Below, piece by piece: positions 29,732 through 41,737 of a stretch of 64,000 bases of DNA. Both the position numbers and the translations under genes were made by a program. How positions within the stretch are numbered: the stretch's first letter is position 1; each line of letters starts with the position of its first letter. The notes below the pieces were generated by a model that did not search any database, was not told the origin of the DNA, and was given only the letters and a program-made list of their open reading frames with translations. Source of the stretch: Mactra quadrangularis (Eukaryota; Mollusca; Bivalvia; Venerida; Mactridae); the NCBI GenBank assembly GCA_025267735.1, contig CM046297.1:12460515-12524514 (forward strand), in the 5' to 3' direction.

Positions 29732-30114
29732 ATTATATGTATAAAATCTATTCTGCTTATACATAAAATTATGTATGCTTAGTTTCCCCTTTACATACAA
29801 TTGTTCTATCCAAAGTCAGTACAAAACTTAAACAAAATTCATTCTATTTATAGATAGATATTCAGTTTCCCATGCAGTCAATAAATTTTAAACAGATACA
29901 AATAAATCAGTTAATTTGCTATAATTATTATTGTTGTCCAACATGTGCCTTGAAAAATAATTTTAATCAAATATACCAACTTAGTTAAATGATGATAACA
30001 ATAACAGAATTTATTGTGATGACTTGATATCCATACCTACAATGTACAATTAAGACTCATTTATAAATTTGTTAATTTATTCATACTTGGTTTAGCCCCT
30101 AGTCAAAACAAGTT

Positions 30115-30272
30115 TTTGGTTATTTTTTTATGGTGTTCAGCGCTTCTAATGTAGCTTTCCTCGACCCTTGTTTATAACCAGTACTCTCCTACCCTTCCAC
30201 AAGGTCAGAAACCCTCTCCATATACCTAATTAATGGAGGAAAATTGACTTTTTTGTCAAATTTTCATGGATA
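30115..30272 (-). mobile_element. tRNA-derived SINE, type 2, reverse partial copy
   Basis: TAGCTTTCCTCGACCCTTGT, CTACCCTTCCACAAGGTCAG, ATTAATGGAGGAAAATTGAC and AAATTTTCATGGA: reverse of the type 2 SINE body, without the head. Confidence 0.75.
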
Positions 30273-30441
30273 CAAATTTGTAATACATATATTGGTGAGT
30301 GTATACTCATATGAAGATCAGTTCTTTTCTATATACAATGTATGCATGTTATATTTATATTTGCTCTCTAACAATAATCTTCATACAAAAAACAATGCAC
30401 ATGTAATGTTTTTGTTTATAAAACAAATAAGTTAGTGATGT

Positions 30442-30647
30442 GTAGACCTAATCCGGAATTCAAAATTTATGGGTTTTTCCGTCCGTGAACAGCCAATACA
30501 AACAAACTTTTCTTCACATTATAGCTGAATAGCACAAACTATGGATTAAATGCTATTGTTTTTTGTACACATGTTTTCATTGTAACAGTGAAAGTTTGTT
30601 TGTACCAAAGGGGAAAACCCAAATATTTGAATTCCGGATATAGTCTA
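30442..30647. mobile_element. MITE, TCCGGAATTCAAA family
   Basis: Left TAGACCTAATCCGGAATTCA, right TGAATTCCGGATATAGTCTA; GGGTTTTTCC and GGGGAAAACCC continue the inversion. A diverged relative may be at 36358-36545 (GGGTTTTTACC, GGTACAAACAAAC). Confidence 0.75.
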
Positions 30648-30871
30648 TTGCTTGAATTTTACAATGGTTGCCATAATAAATAATTATTGATATCTATTAT
30701 GTATGTGATATGTAAAATGATATAAGACAATGTACTATGTCCTTCAAAAGTTATTAGACTAATGAAATTTTGAAAAGAAAAATGATCATGAATAATAAAT
30801 TAGTTACTATAATTAAAGTTTATTCATGCAAGAATAATTTAAATCAAATGTTGATAAACTAATTAATGCTA

Positions 30872-30950
30872 AATTTCGCGGGCTTAGTGCAAAACAGTCG
30901 TTACTCAATTTGAAAAAAAATGTGAGTTACGACTGTTTTGGGCTAAGCCG
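30872..30950. repeat. Foldback element, GGGCTTAGTGCAAAAC family, best copy
   Basis: TTTCGCGGGCTTAGTGCAAA, CAGTCGTTACTCAATTT and TGTGAGTTACGACTGTTTTG, GGCTAAGCCGC: arms of about 30 bp around an A-rich loop. Confidence 0.8.
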
Positions 30951-31337
30951 CATTTTAAAATGTTCCCAGATAACTTCTTGATTTTCCATGGATAAATGGA
31001 AATTAATTTATCCAAAGAACGTGATTTTGTCCAATTACTTTTGAAGAACCCTGTATCTAAATGTCTCTTACACAATTTCTATACAAATCGTCTCAAATTT
31101 AGTCCCAGATATACTACATTGAGCATGTTTTTAACCAAATATTTGTGATTTGAAACTTATATCGTATGAAGTTAGAAATATTATAATTTATACATCGTAG
31201 AAGACCTTTAGCTCAAAAACTGTTGTATATAATTGCACAGTTTCGCTTGCCATTTTTACAGAATATATTTTTAATCTTGAATGATTGGTATTGGTGCATA
31301 ATTTTGTTGAAATCCTGTAACTTGTTCTGTTTCTTAG

Positions 31338-31412
31338 GAATAGCCATCTCAGTGTTTATGCAAGGTTTGCTGTCAACCACTATGGAGAACTTTCCTCATG
31401 CAACAGGCTCCT
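31338..31412 (+). other. Orphan exon-like segment
   Basis: Strong acceptor (TTCTGTTTCTTAG), then GA plus 24 codons IAISVFMQGLLSTTMENFPH ATGS, then donor TCCT|GTATGT. Length 75, phase 1 at both ends. ISVFMQGLLS loosely resembles the AE segment LSILMEPILS, and its entry phase would fit SLC4 exon 20476-20729. The similarity stops after ten residues. It may be a chance match or an exon of an unseen transcript. Confidence 0.3.
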
Positions 31413-32929
31413 GTATGTGTAGCATTTGTAACTTAATTACTATTAAATGCCTGTGATTAAAATTTGTATTTTATTGTTTGATATTTATGCTGTATTACTT
31501 ACTAGGTACCAGGAAAATGTCAAGTAACCATTTTTGAACTGTATATTTTTGAATTAATATTAAAAATGAAAGCATCTCCAAATAAACAGAGACATTTACT
31601 GCATTCAAGTGTTTGTAACTAGATCATGTGTTACTTGAAATAAATTTTCTGTTCTGTTCTAAATAAACAGCATAATAACATGACTTGTGATTGGTCAGTT
31701 TTCTATTCCCTGATTATAATATTAAACCAAATAAAAAACCAAGTATAAATTCGTACAGGTACATACATGAACTATACATAACATTTGTACATGGTCAGTG
31801 TGTTATACATGTGTATTTTTTGTTGAATGTGTTTTAACATGGACCTGTCTACTTTCAATAATCCCCAATTAATTTACTTACTTATAACAAGCACTTAAGG
31901 CTATTTCAATCATATACGGGAATAGTGAAGAGTATATTACAGTATGTTATAGGGTTTTTTGTTGGCTGATATTTACCATTGATAAATTTCATCATATTCA
32001 ATAAATCTTATGGCACATGCAAGAGTCAAAGTTTTCTGGTTTTGTTTCTAAAATTTAGAAATTTTCCGAGAGTGAAAGATAGTTTTGTTACATTCATAAA
32101 AGCTGAGGCATAGATACTTTCTTGCCTCTGGTTAAAGCTACAGAAATCATGAAATTTAGAATTTTGAAAATTTTTAACTTTAACCTATGCATATGTTATA
32201 AAAGGACATTTGAAAATTTGGGTTTCAAATGAAAACTATTTTATGTGTCATTGTATGTTATGTGCATTGAAAGGCTTTGTTAATATGATTATATATACAT
32301 ATAAGAATTGTGATAATAGGGCTATATGTCTGTTGTACTTTTTCTGGACTTTACGCAAAACTAAACTAAACATATTCTTAATGTTACATTGTTGGTTTAG
32401 TTTTGCGTTGAGTCGGTCAATGTTTACACTATTGTGCTATCATGTGTCTTTTATTTTACATTGTTCTTTTAAATCCATACATTTTTATTGTGTATTTCAA
32501 ATAAATTGTAAATTTTGCTGATTTTGCTGATTTCTTTTTTCCGACTTTAAAGATATATATTTTTTCTTGTGTGTAAACCTATGTTTTTTTCCTTGTTCTA
32601 TTTACTATGTAAATAAATTTGTGCCCTGTATTTTTGCTTTACATATTTGGCTTGATTTCTATGTTTCACTTTTGCATTATTCTTCTTCTTCAATTGTTGT
32701 GTAGTTTTTTGTTCATGTTAAATTACTTTTTTCTTTTTCTATATAAATACTATAATATACATTATGTCATCATATTACTATTTAATATTTATAATTATAA
32801 CTTATGAAATTCATCTAAAGTTAAAAAAGTTAAAGTGCTGTTTAAAGTCTGCTTCTATATACATATTCAGCTGACTTTACAATTTTGTACAACAACCCCT
32901 GATCATTTAAATCTCATTCAGGCAGGTGA

Positions 32930-33053
32930 TCCCTCACAGTACCCATTTACACCTGGGTGGAGTTGAACAACTGTAGTTGCCCCTAGTGGGGTTTGAACCT
33001 AGGACCGCTCGATTCTTAAGCTTGCATCTTACCACTGGACCACAGCTTCCACT
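32930..33053 (-). mobile_element. tRNA-like SINE, reverse
   Basis: On the reverse strand: GTGGTCCAGTGGTAAGATGC (A box) and CCTAGGTTCAAACCCCACTA (B box), followed by a body containing the reverse of TACCCATTTACACCTGGGTG. The tRNA-like part lacks paired acceptor ends, so it is a SINE and not a tRNA gene. Confidence 0.7.
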
Positions 33054-33820
33054 ATAGATTTTCATTATCATTTTTTTTTAAATAAAACAAAAAATATAAT
33101 CATATATTAAATAAATACATTAATTTATACATAAACAATTATTCTAACTTATCAGTTAGGTTAATATAACTTTCCTAAAATCCCTGTAGACTATATGTTC
33201 ATTACTAAATTTTTAACGAAAACTGAACAGTATATAAATAATTAATAAATTTGATATTAGATATGTACACAATATATAAATTCATATTTATTACATGGTG
33301 CACTAGTAAATTAAGTTTATATTGCCAAAAATGAATATATGAAAAGAACTGAAGTGCAACCGAGTGTTGAACATTATCTGTGAAGTGATGCTATTATAAA
33401 TAAGCTAAATTGTATATGTTTGGGTACATACAAATAAAATGAGTTTATACTGATTCAAAGTCTGATGAATTGTATGCATATTGCACAATATCAGTAAAAT
33501 ATTGCCACCATGTTAAATTGGGTGTTTCCAACCTTTATTATAAAGTCAGTTTACACAGCTTTATTGTATTCTAAGTCATGAGTTTTCTAATTTATTTGCA
33601 TAATTTGATACCTTTATACTAATACATTTATAACAATTTCTATGTCTCTGATTTATATTTATATAGTCTCACTTTCTAAATCTGTCTCCTTTCATGCTAG
33701 ACTTCTCAATATTTAAATGTCTGAATGTTAGTCAAGTAAACTGTATTGTTTGCAATACTGTGTTCCACCACTCTTATTACCGAACCTAAAATATGTTACC
33801 TTAAAACAATTTATTCAGTA

Positions 33821-33950
33821 AAATTCCATTATCAGTGGCATCAGGACTGAAGGTCCTAATAGTGAAATGGCCTTAATATAGAGACCATTAATTTTCTAAG
33901 CATTTGGGACTTAAAAATTGTCAAAAGTTGTATACTTTACTGTAGTTTCA
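33821..33950. repeat. MITE, CAGTnAAATTCCATTAT family, decayed
   Basis: CAGTAAAATTCCATTATCAG at the left and TATACTTTACTGTAG at the right; interior GCATTTGGGACTTAAAAATT matches 26766-26785 (GCATTTAGGACTCAAAGATT). Confidence 0.5.
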
Positions 33951-34466
33951 ATGTGTGAAATAATTAATCTCCATTCTTATAATCTAAAAAAAATAATTCA
34001 AACTAATAAATGTGTATTTATAACTTACATTGCTATTAAAAAATCTACATGTAATTTGATTTTTAATTAAAAATTTTGTCGTATGATCTTGGTTTTGACT
34101 TAAATTTATGCAAATTTTGCTGGACTAAGTGGCCATTGGTTCAGTGACTTAGAATGTGTGTGGTCCAACGGTCTACTAACTTTTTACAGCCATCATTTTC
34201 CTAATTCAATAAGAGTCATACAATTAAAAAGAAATGATGATTAGAGTTTTGATTTTTCTTTTGGTCATGGCTAATGGTGCATTACATGATTAATTAATAA
34301 AACTTACTATAGAACTAATTTATGAAACAAACTAGTCTGATATAAAAATTCTCTCAAGTGCCATGTTAAATTGTCCCTTATTTTTTATAATGTTAATAAT
34401 ACTAATTAATACAAGGTAAAATGTATTTAACATAATAAAAACATTAATTTTACATATGTACTTTTA

Positions 34467-34488
34467 TTATCTATCTATCTATCTATAT
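34467..34488. repeat. (ATCT)n microsatellite
   Basis: Five to six ATCT units. Confidence 0.9.
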
Positions 34489-34673
34489 CTTTACGAATAC
34501 TTAAGCATAATCATATAAACAACTTTACAAAATGTCTCATTTCGGACTGTTGTAACCACTGCTTTGACGGATTGGTGATAGCCTATAGGCCTTGAATTTG
34601 AATCTGGCAACCTTTGATTGATATCTGATCATTTTGTTCCTTGTAAACTCAACCATGATTTTACTTCATATAG

Positions 34674-34852
34674 GGACATTGGACGAGTTGTTTAAGCATA
34701 TCGCTACGTATTGCTTTGTGCCTGGTACCCATCTTACAACAAAAGGAATAAGTGTATGATTGCTAATTAAGAGAACCATGGCACAAAGCGATATGTAGCG
34801 ATATGTAGTGATATGCTTAGGCAACTTGCACGTGGTCATCCACTTGTCCAAG
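34674..34852. mobile_element. Long imperfect palindrome, MITE-like
   Basis: Left GGACATTGGACGAGTTGTTT, AAGCATATCGCTACGTATTG, CTTTGTGCCTGGTACC. Right GGCACAAAGCGATATGTAGC, AGTGATATGCTTAGGCAACT, ACTTGTCCAA. Arms of about 60 bp with the GCGATATGTA motif duplicated on the right arm. Confidence 0.75.
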
Positions 34853-35002
34853 GGTAAGCAATAATGATTTTAAAATGTCATGATAAGCTAGTTGGTAATG
34901 TATTAGTAAATGAAGATTTGTTGGTGATAGGGATAAATAATAAACCATGCAATTTTATACTATTTAAAGTTACATATAGTGATCTTTTCTGTAGTCATTA
35001 CA

Positions 35003-35041
35003 TTACTTACTTACTTACTTACTTACTTATTTACTTACTTA
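35003..35041. repeat. (TTAC)n microsatellite
   Basis: About ten TTAC tetramers, one changed to TTAT. Confidence 0.9.
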
Positions 35042-36830
35042 TCTACTGGGTATGTAGTGTAAGTTTATATTTATCCTTAGTTTTGTTTCGTAGAAACTTT
35101 CAATGTTTACATTTATATGTTTTATTTAAACTTGATATTTTGGTGTTTGTTTATTTTTAAATTGTGCTATCATGGATATGAATGTTAGGGTACAAATTGA
35201 TCTATTTATTTCAAAGTATTTGATATTTTTACATATCTTTATACATGTATTTATAACCTTTATGTAATTTTGGTGCATATAGAGGCCAATAATTGTTTAC
35301 ATGGTATCAATCGTGTCTGAGAATTCAACTGAGAAATTTTACTTTAAATTGTTCAATAAAGTCACAAGGATTTTTAGGCTTATTCAGCCAGTCTGAGATT
35401 CCTAAAAAAAGGTATTATTATACTATTTATGTAATGATGGATTTTTGGTTGTTAGGGTGATTAAGGAAACACTATTTGTTAGGGTAAGGAATAGTTTCTT
35501 GTACACTTCTAATTTGATATTTGTTAGAATCAGAGTTTATGCAAGGTTGTTCCTTTTTTGTGGCATTGGTGTTGATTAAAGCTTTAATGGGGCTATGTTT
35601 TGTTAGAGGGGTTTTGTCCCCTTTTAAATGGTTTTGCTGATTATTAAGCTCTAAAGGGGTAAAACTCATAAATGAAGATTATAACCCTTTTCGTAAGTAC
35701 TTCAGGATAAATTAGGATTAAATTAGGGGACATTATATAAAAGGCTTTATTAATTTGTACCCATTTATTATGACATAATTTTGTAACTTAAAATTGTTGT
35801 CCGTTTCATTTTCTTTAAAATTTTATATGGAATATCATGTAAACATTTATTTAACCAAGAATTCTATATTATAATGTATAATATTGATGTATTTTAATGT
35901 ATTAATGATAGTAATTGTTTTATATTAAAGTCAATTATATCAATTTTATGATAACTTGGGCCCCATACTATCAAGCATCTTATGGCTAATTTTGGTTGTA
36001 AATCCTTCTATATTGTATTGCTAAAATATCGTAAGATTTTTGATAATATGCTGCCTTCTGATGTGTAAATTTCACCCTGGATGGTGACATGAGAAGTATT
36101 GATTTGTTTAAAACTGAACCAAATGTTTGTATTTTTATTGACAGAAATTTTTAGATATTTTGCAATCTAATTTTCCAAATTTGTGTCTCGTATCTTTAGA
36201 AATTAAAGAAGATCGTACTTTTTTTACAGGGATGGTAGGTCTGTTTTCTTTAGTTACGCTGCAAAACCAATGAAATTGAATTGATACTGCTTATGTGTTG
36301 AACACAGGGATGTTATGTGTTTTCATTACTTTGTTAATTTTTTGTTTCATAGATGTTACCTGGTATTCAGATTTATGGGTTTTTACCTGTGGTACAAACA
36401 AACATTTTCAGTTACAATGAAAACCAAAATTACAGAGAGTAAAAGCATTTATATTGTAATTTATGAAAATTTTCAGCAATAATGTGAAATGCAAATGTAG
36501 TTTGTAACTCGTTGAAAGGCAATATTTTAATTTCTGGATTACCTCTTGTAGGCTCTATAAAACTGCTGGTAACTGAAACATAGCCTGGTCATTTGTATAC
36601 AAAATTAACCCAACTTTTGCCAATTAATAAACAAGATATAAGATGGTTTCAGTGACCTATGCAATAAACTTTGGAGGAGATAATACAAATAAAATCATTT
36701 GCTCAGTCACAAAATGATGGGTCAGCTCAAAGATAGTGTATAATATTCTTTATTTACATTTTGTTAGATAATTTTTGCGCCGACCCATCAATTCTGATAC
36801 ATCGATATATTCCAATGTTATATTGTGAAG

Positions 36831-37006
36831 TTTTATTCAACTGTCAGTGTGGCATACATCAACCCATCTAATTTAATTACTCAATATTTAATCTATGAAC
36901 CCTGTACATAAATATAGGTGTCCATTTTATAGATTGTGACTGCAGGACTGTAATGAGTATTTAAATCAGTAGGGTTAATGTATTAACCACTGATAGTTGA
37001 ATAAAA
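36831..37006. mobile_element. MITE, TTTTATTCAACTGTCAGTG family, best copy
   Basis: Left TTTTATTCAACTGTCAGTGT, right CACTGATAGTTGAATAAAAA; ATTAACCCTACTGATTTAAATACT-like sequence follows both ends. Relatives at 28749-28893, 46870-46916 and 63465-63655. Confidence 0.85.
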
Positions 37007-38328
37007 ATGTAACAATACTTGAATGAATGCTGTACACTTGTACTTTGTTTTTGCTCTTGATCATGTTCAGGAGATGTACGTTACAAAGTTAATAAAGTGA
37101 CAGATTTGTTAAACCATATTCATGTATTAGTTTTTATTTTTACTTTTAGCTACATTCGTGTATTATGTGGTCAATTGATTAAAACACATAATTGTTATTT
37201 AAATGAATTTTTGTCAATAAACAAAGTTCAACCTATAACTTCTGTGTTCTGTATTCAAGTTGTTCCAAATCAAAACATTCCAATTTACAGGCAAGTTTAC
37301 CATAAAAATAAAAATATTAATAATTTTTCTCTACACAATTACAGAAACCGTAGGTAACTTTAAAATATTCAAAAAATTAAACTAAATCTGTGAACAAGTG
37401 GCTGTATTAAGCTTGCAAATCCATATTCACCGTTTTGAGTAGATGATCCAGCTAGCTATAAGCCTAACACAAATTAGTTAATGCTCTTATATTGGTCATT
37501 TTAAATGGTGCATTGTCTCAACCCATTTTAGACAGTCTGAATGTGTATGCTTGTCAATCATCCATAGTTATGTTACAAGAATAACCATTTGGTAGTAACT
37601 TCGTGCTTTTGCTCACTTGAGCATAAAGTGCTCAATATGATCTATCATAGCCAGTCTATCTAGCTTCTGTGCTTTTTTAGTGTATCCCTCGTCAACAACT
37701 TTATACAACATCTTTATAGTTAAAAGCCTCCAACGTAGAAGTACAACATTTGGCTAGCAGCATCTCCATGATAGTTAAAAAGTATGCCCCTGGGATCAAT
37801 ATTGACCTTATTTCATAAGTCAACATATTTAAACACAGAAAAAGTTACTGGAACTTCAACAATGAATCGGATTTGAAGAGTAATTAATACAAGTTACTGG
37901 CTATATTAACGATTCAAGATGAAACAGTCTGAATAATAAATGTCAAGAAATTACTTCAGCCTCATTCTTAAACTTACAAGGCTACATCCTATTTTACCAG
38001 CTACATTTAAGTAGAACTTTCTTAGCTCTATTAAGAAGTCAGTAGTTTGTTTACAGATGAATATTAATTTCTTTCTCATCTTTATGGAACAGTAAGACCT
38101 GCATCCAGGCATTGACCCAGTGAAGCTAAATTTTAACTTCATTGCATTAACCACCAGAACACAGCAAGGGCTTGGTCACATTTAAGACAGTGTGATTCCA
38201 ATATGTGATAGCACTGGTGGTGGACTAAGTTTTATACAGGCAAGGTTTGTACTTCCTGTAACCAAGCTGACTTAAGCCATTCAAGTGGTTCAATATTCAA
38301 GCAACACTTTTCTAGGATTCAGTGGTGA

Positions 38329-38562
38329 TTTTCACATAAAAACTTACGAAAAAATTCTTAGCAAGTCAGTTTCATATAATTATCATTTCAAAGTCAGACA
38401 TATTATAAGCATAACTATGATAAGATATTCAAAAGGTATACACAATTCTACACAATTTGTATGATATTTAGAATTAATAACCCCAAAAAAATGAGAGTAT
38501 TACTAATGTTTCTTGCTTTTGACTTACAAAGATTTTTTTCGTAAGGATTTTTGTGAAAAGTA
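38329..38562. mobile_element. MITE, TTTTCACAAAAATTCTTACG family, copy 1
   Basis: Left TTTTCACATAAAAACTTACG, right TTTCGTAAGGATTTTTGTGA; interior CAAAAGGTATACACAATTCT and TTAGAATTAATAA. Copy 2 at 60379-60613 matches along its whole length. Confidence 0.9.
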
Positions 38563-39009
38563 CCACAGGTTTGTTAAAATGATAAACAAAATTAATTGAG
38601 TGCATTTGTATTTTATTTCAAAACTTATGAGTAGATACATTATTATTGACCATATTTCACTTGCCACAGGTTAAAACATAAATAGGCAAGCAATAAAACT
38701 GTCATAGATATTACAAATTTGGGAAGCTGCCAAGACATCAACATTGCAATATTGGAGCCTTGCAACTAAATGAAAAGAATTGCGCATTTGCTGATAATCA
38801 TGGATAGTCCAAATCAACTTTAAGTCAGCTGACAAGAAGATGGTTGGCTACCTAGTCAATATATTTGATTCCAAACAACAATACTGACATTGAAAATACA
38901 GTTCAAGTGTATTGTCAAACTTAGCATGCCACTTAATTTTCAGAATAAAACTTATCACTTTCATTACATAAACAAAACTATGTATCTCCAAACTAAACAA
39001 ATGTCTAAG

Positions 39010-39882
39010 TTATGGGTACTTTCCCAATCTATTGATATGTAGAAAGGGACTATGTAATCTTTCTAATATTTTTTGCTCAATTTTCTCAACAGCAGCTAAG
39101 GTTAAAACCAAAGTGTTATGTTTTAAAATGCTGTATACATTCAAACCATAAACTGGCATTAGGTTAAAATGTCCAATGTCACTAGCAGCTAAAGCAATAT
39201 TTTCAGGCATAACATCCGTATCGTCAACAAACAAAGCTGAAAATCCCCAGTAACGTGTATCAATGAGTTCTTCAAGATATTCCGATTCATCTGTGGGAAT
39301 TTCTAATGTATCAACTATGTGAAGGTCATTTTGTGCATATTTAACTGACAGAGCTATACACAGTCCATTAACACGATCAGCTTCCGACAACATATAATAC
39401 TTTGAATATGGTCCACGTTCCGCCATAGCTTTGCCGCCACCTTTCCACTGGGGGGCTCTGTTACTACCAGCGCGGTGACGTCCAGTTTTTTTCTGTCGCC
39501 ACATTTTTCTTCCACCACCTCTAACTTCTGCTCTTGTTGGTTCCCAGGTATAGTTTATATACTTATAAAGTTGTTGCCACTTCACATTTCTATGTAGCAT
39601 GTCTATACGCGGAGGTACTCCAAATACATCAGGGTGGAGATCTATAATTCCAAGTTTTTCAGAATTCACAGTGTCAAGATTTTCTAACCAAGCTTGCTTG
39701 GGTGCAATGTAAGGATTTGGATACTCAATTTTTCTCGAAGTAATCATTGGCAAAGGTGGACGCTCTGTGGCCATGAATGAGCCATCATTGAACTTTTTGC
39801 TGCACGTACTAATGAAGCGAAAAACGTTTCCTAATTTTAACTGCTTATGTAAAACACATAAGGCATTTGTAAACACCATCAT
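39010..39882 (-). CDS. MRPL4: Mitochondrial ribosomal protein uL4m
   Basis: Protein of the large subunit of the mitochondrial ribosome, nuclear-encoded and imported into the matrix. It reads without introns as 290 residues. Residues 1 to about 35 are basic and hydroxylated with no acidic residue (MMVFTNALCVLHKQLKLGNV), fitting a targeting peptide. The uL4 fold follows: DLHPDVFGVPPRIDMLH, TRAEVRGGGRKMWRQKKTGR, APQWKGGGKAMAERGP, then DDTDVMPENIALAASDIGHF, GLNVYSILKHNTLVLTLAAV. The RAEVRGGGRKxWxQKxTGRxRxGS loop is the rRNA-binding extension of the family. Length is near human MRPL4 (311). In-frame GTG lies four codons upstream, but the first ATG (39882) is chosen; a second ATG follows at once. 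No in-frame ATG exists between it and the upstream stop at 39925-39927. Absence of introns contrasts with both neighbours. Confidence 0.96.
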   Translation of the reverse strand: MMVFTNALCVLHKQLKLGNVFRFISTCSKKFNDGSFMATERPPLPMITSRKIEYPNPYIAPKQAWLENLDTVNSEKLGIIDLHPDVFGVPPRIDMLHRNVKWQQLYKYINYTWEPTRAEVRGGGRKMWRQKKTGRHRAGSNRAPQWKGGGKAMAERGPYSKYYMLSEADRVNGLCIALSVKYAQNDLHIVDTLEIPTDESEYLEELIDTRYWGFSALFVDDTDVMPENIALAASDIGHFNLMPVYGLNVYSILKHNTLVLTLAAVEKIEQKILERLHSPFLHINRLGKYP

Positions 39883-39896
39883 GCCAGTCGCCACAT
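39879..39896 (-). other. Five-codon uORF overlapping the MRPL4 start
   Basis: ATG at 39896 opens a frame reading MWRLA and then TGA. Its TGA lies within the sequence GCATGATGG, so it overlaps the first MRPL4 ATG and adjoins the second. This could allow reinitiation at MRPL4. It counts only if transcription starts upstream of 39896, which is not shown. Confidence 0.45.
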
Positions 39897-40340
39897 TGGT
39901 TTTCGACCTTGACCGGTTACACGATCAGATATAAACGAAATTTATTTTCGTACAACAATATATTTATCAAAACGACGTTTTGTGATGTACATTTGTGATT
40001 GAAATTAAAAAATAAATTATGAAATTATTTATTCTGTGTCACTTTAAAGTCATTCATATCATTATCCATAAAAGTCAAAATGATAATTTCGTCTAAAAAA
40101 TTTATCACGCTAAGGTGAAGGTAGCGTTGACATCTTCGATTTTATGTGAGTGCCATTTTATTATAATTGAAGTGTTCTGTTATGGTCATTTGGTCGACAA
40201 GAAAATAATTCATGAAATGCTAAATAATTAATAAATTCTACTTATATTTTCAATTTTTCACGTTGTTGTGAAGATTCTCGCATTTGTGGATTCGGACTCA
40301 AGTCAGTTCGACCCACATGTCACTGGCACTGGACAAGTGC
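39897..40340. promoter_or_regulatory. Probable divergent promoter of MRPL4 and GPD2
   Basis: Interval between two head-to-head genes, with more CpG dinucleotides than the surrounding DNA (for example TTTTCGACC, GACCGGTTACACGATC, AAAACGACGTTTTG, GGTAGCGTTGACATCTTCGA). A possible GPD2 leader donor, TTTTAT|GTGAGTGCC, lies at 40146. An acceptor (TTTCTATTTTCAG, ending 41699) precedes the GPD2 ATG, so a non-coding first exon here is likely. No TATA box is certain. Confidence 0.4.
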
Positions 40341-41699
40341 AGTGGTGATTTGGTAGAGAGTTTATCTAACCTAGAACAGAACAAATGTATGAATGACACA
40401 ACAATATAAGTTTTGAAAATCAGACCATTTAAATTTAATCAAATTATGCTGTCTTGTTGAGAGCCTGTATCATGTGTATTGTGCTTTTTATTGAGGTTAT
40501 GCCCTTGATTATCTGTGCCAATTTTTGTTGCTCTCACAAAGTTAAATACATCTAGGCCATTGGTCTTAGCTATTTTATTCTAGGAACTGATATAATCATT
40601 TTACCACTATGGGCGATATCGATGTATCACCGATTCTTGTCAGACGATCCTATGCTCTTCCATTACACGATATTTAATATTTATAATGATATCCTAGTGT
40701 ACGTAGTTCCGACACACCTAAGAAACTATGACTATATACCACTACAAAATAAGGCTTCAACTAACAAATGACACTAATTATAAATATTTTATTCATTTGT
40801 CCATGCTTTACAACTTTTATTGATAACTGAAAGCTATCGTAGAAATCAAGAAATAAAGTACCGGAGGTTATATAAGGCCTTGTTTTGCTGACAGATGTCT
40901 GAGGTAATTGGTAATTATCTTAGCCTTCATTTGTCAGGTCACTTTTCCGTAACCCTAGAGGGATCTTCTAGATCCTTAGATTCTATCAGTTTCTCATTTT
41001 GTATTAATCCCTTTGATGATAAATTAATGTGTCTGATTTGTATATTTAGCTCCAATAAATTATTATCTCTGTATTGAAAATGTAACTACAGTCTTGAAAT
41101 GAAAAACTAAATATTTTGAGAACTATTATGGACAACTTAAATAAATGTTAAAAATTCTATGTTTATTTGTCTTTAAAATCATCATTTTTGCACAAATATT
41201 TTTCTATTAATGAAGTCCGTATAAACTTATAAAAGGTATGATTTGTTACCATAACTTAAAGCTAGTCTGGCTGACCTGGTCTTACAACAAATTTGTTATT
41301 AGAATTAAAATATAACATCTATTCTTTCTAACCATTCATCGGATATTAATATATTTATCTATGAGATTAAAAAACATTTACTTAATCAAAAATATGTTTT
41401 TGAAAGCTTAAAGTCAATAGGAGACATAATTAGTTAAAAGGGTTAAATAACAAGGGCCATATTAAAGCCTGTTTCCCCAAATTTTAAGTTTACTTTTTCC
41501 CTATGAAGTTGTGATAATATTCCCCAGCTGACTTTAAAGTAAGGCACCTTCCTGTAAAAGTGACAAAGACATGATACTCCAATCTGTGATATTCTTCGAT
41601 GAACATGGTATTTAAAAAAATCCTATTAAAATGAATTCCATGATTATTTACCTTGATTCTTAGTAAATCATAGTAATATTTATTTTTTTCTATTTTCAG
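40341..41699. other. Probable first intron of GPD2
   Basis: AT-rich sequence with no supported gene. It would be the intron between an untranslated first exon and the coding start. Short open frames at 40895-41077 and 41490-41708 have no recognisable content. Confidence 0.35.
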
Positions 41700-41737
41700 T
41701 TCGTTCATATGAGAATGAATTAGTTCTCAAATAAAAG

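Larger units (their letters stand above)
24140..39009. other. Intergenic region and SLC4 3' UTR
   Basis: No convincing complete gene. Part of the start must be SLC4 3' UTR, but no single poly(A) signal is decisive; a first good AATAAA is at about 28884, inside a repeat. Repeats and one orphan exon-like segment are listed separately. 25200-26550, 31460-32900 and 37010-38320 show nothing I can name. Confidence 0.5.

Noticed and set aside
39883..39894. Start of MRPL4 at GTG 39894
   Set aside because: GTG is not a usual eukaryotic start; the first in-frame ATG is at 39882 with a second directly after it.
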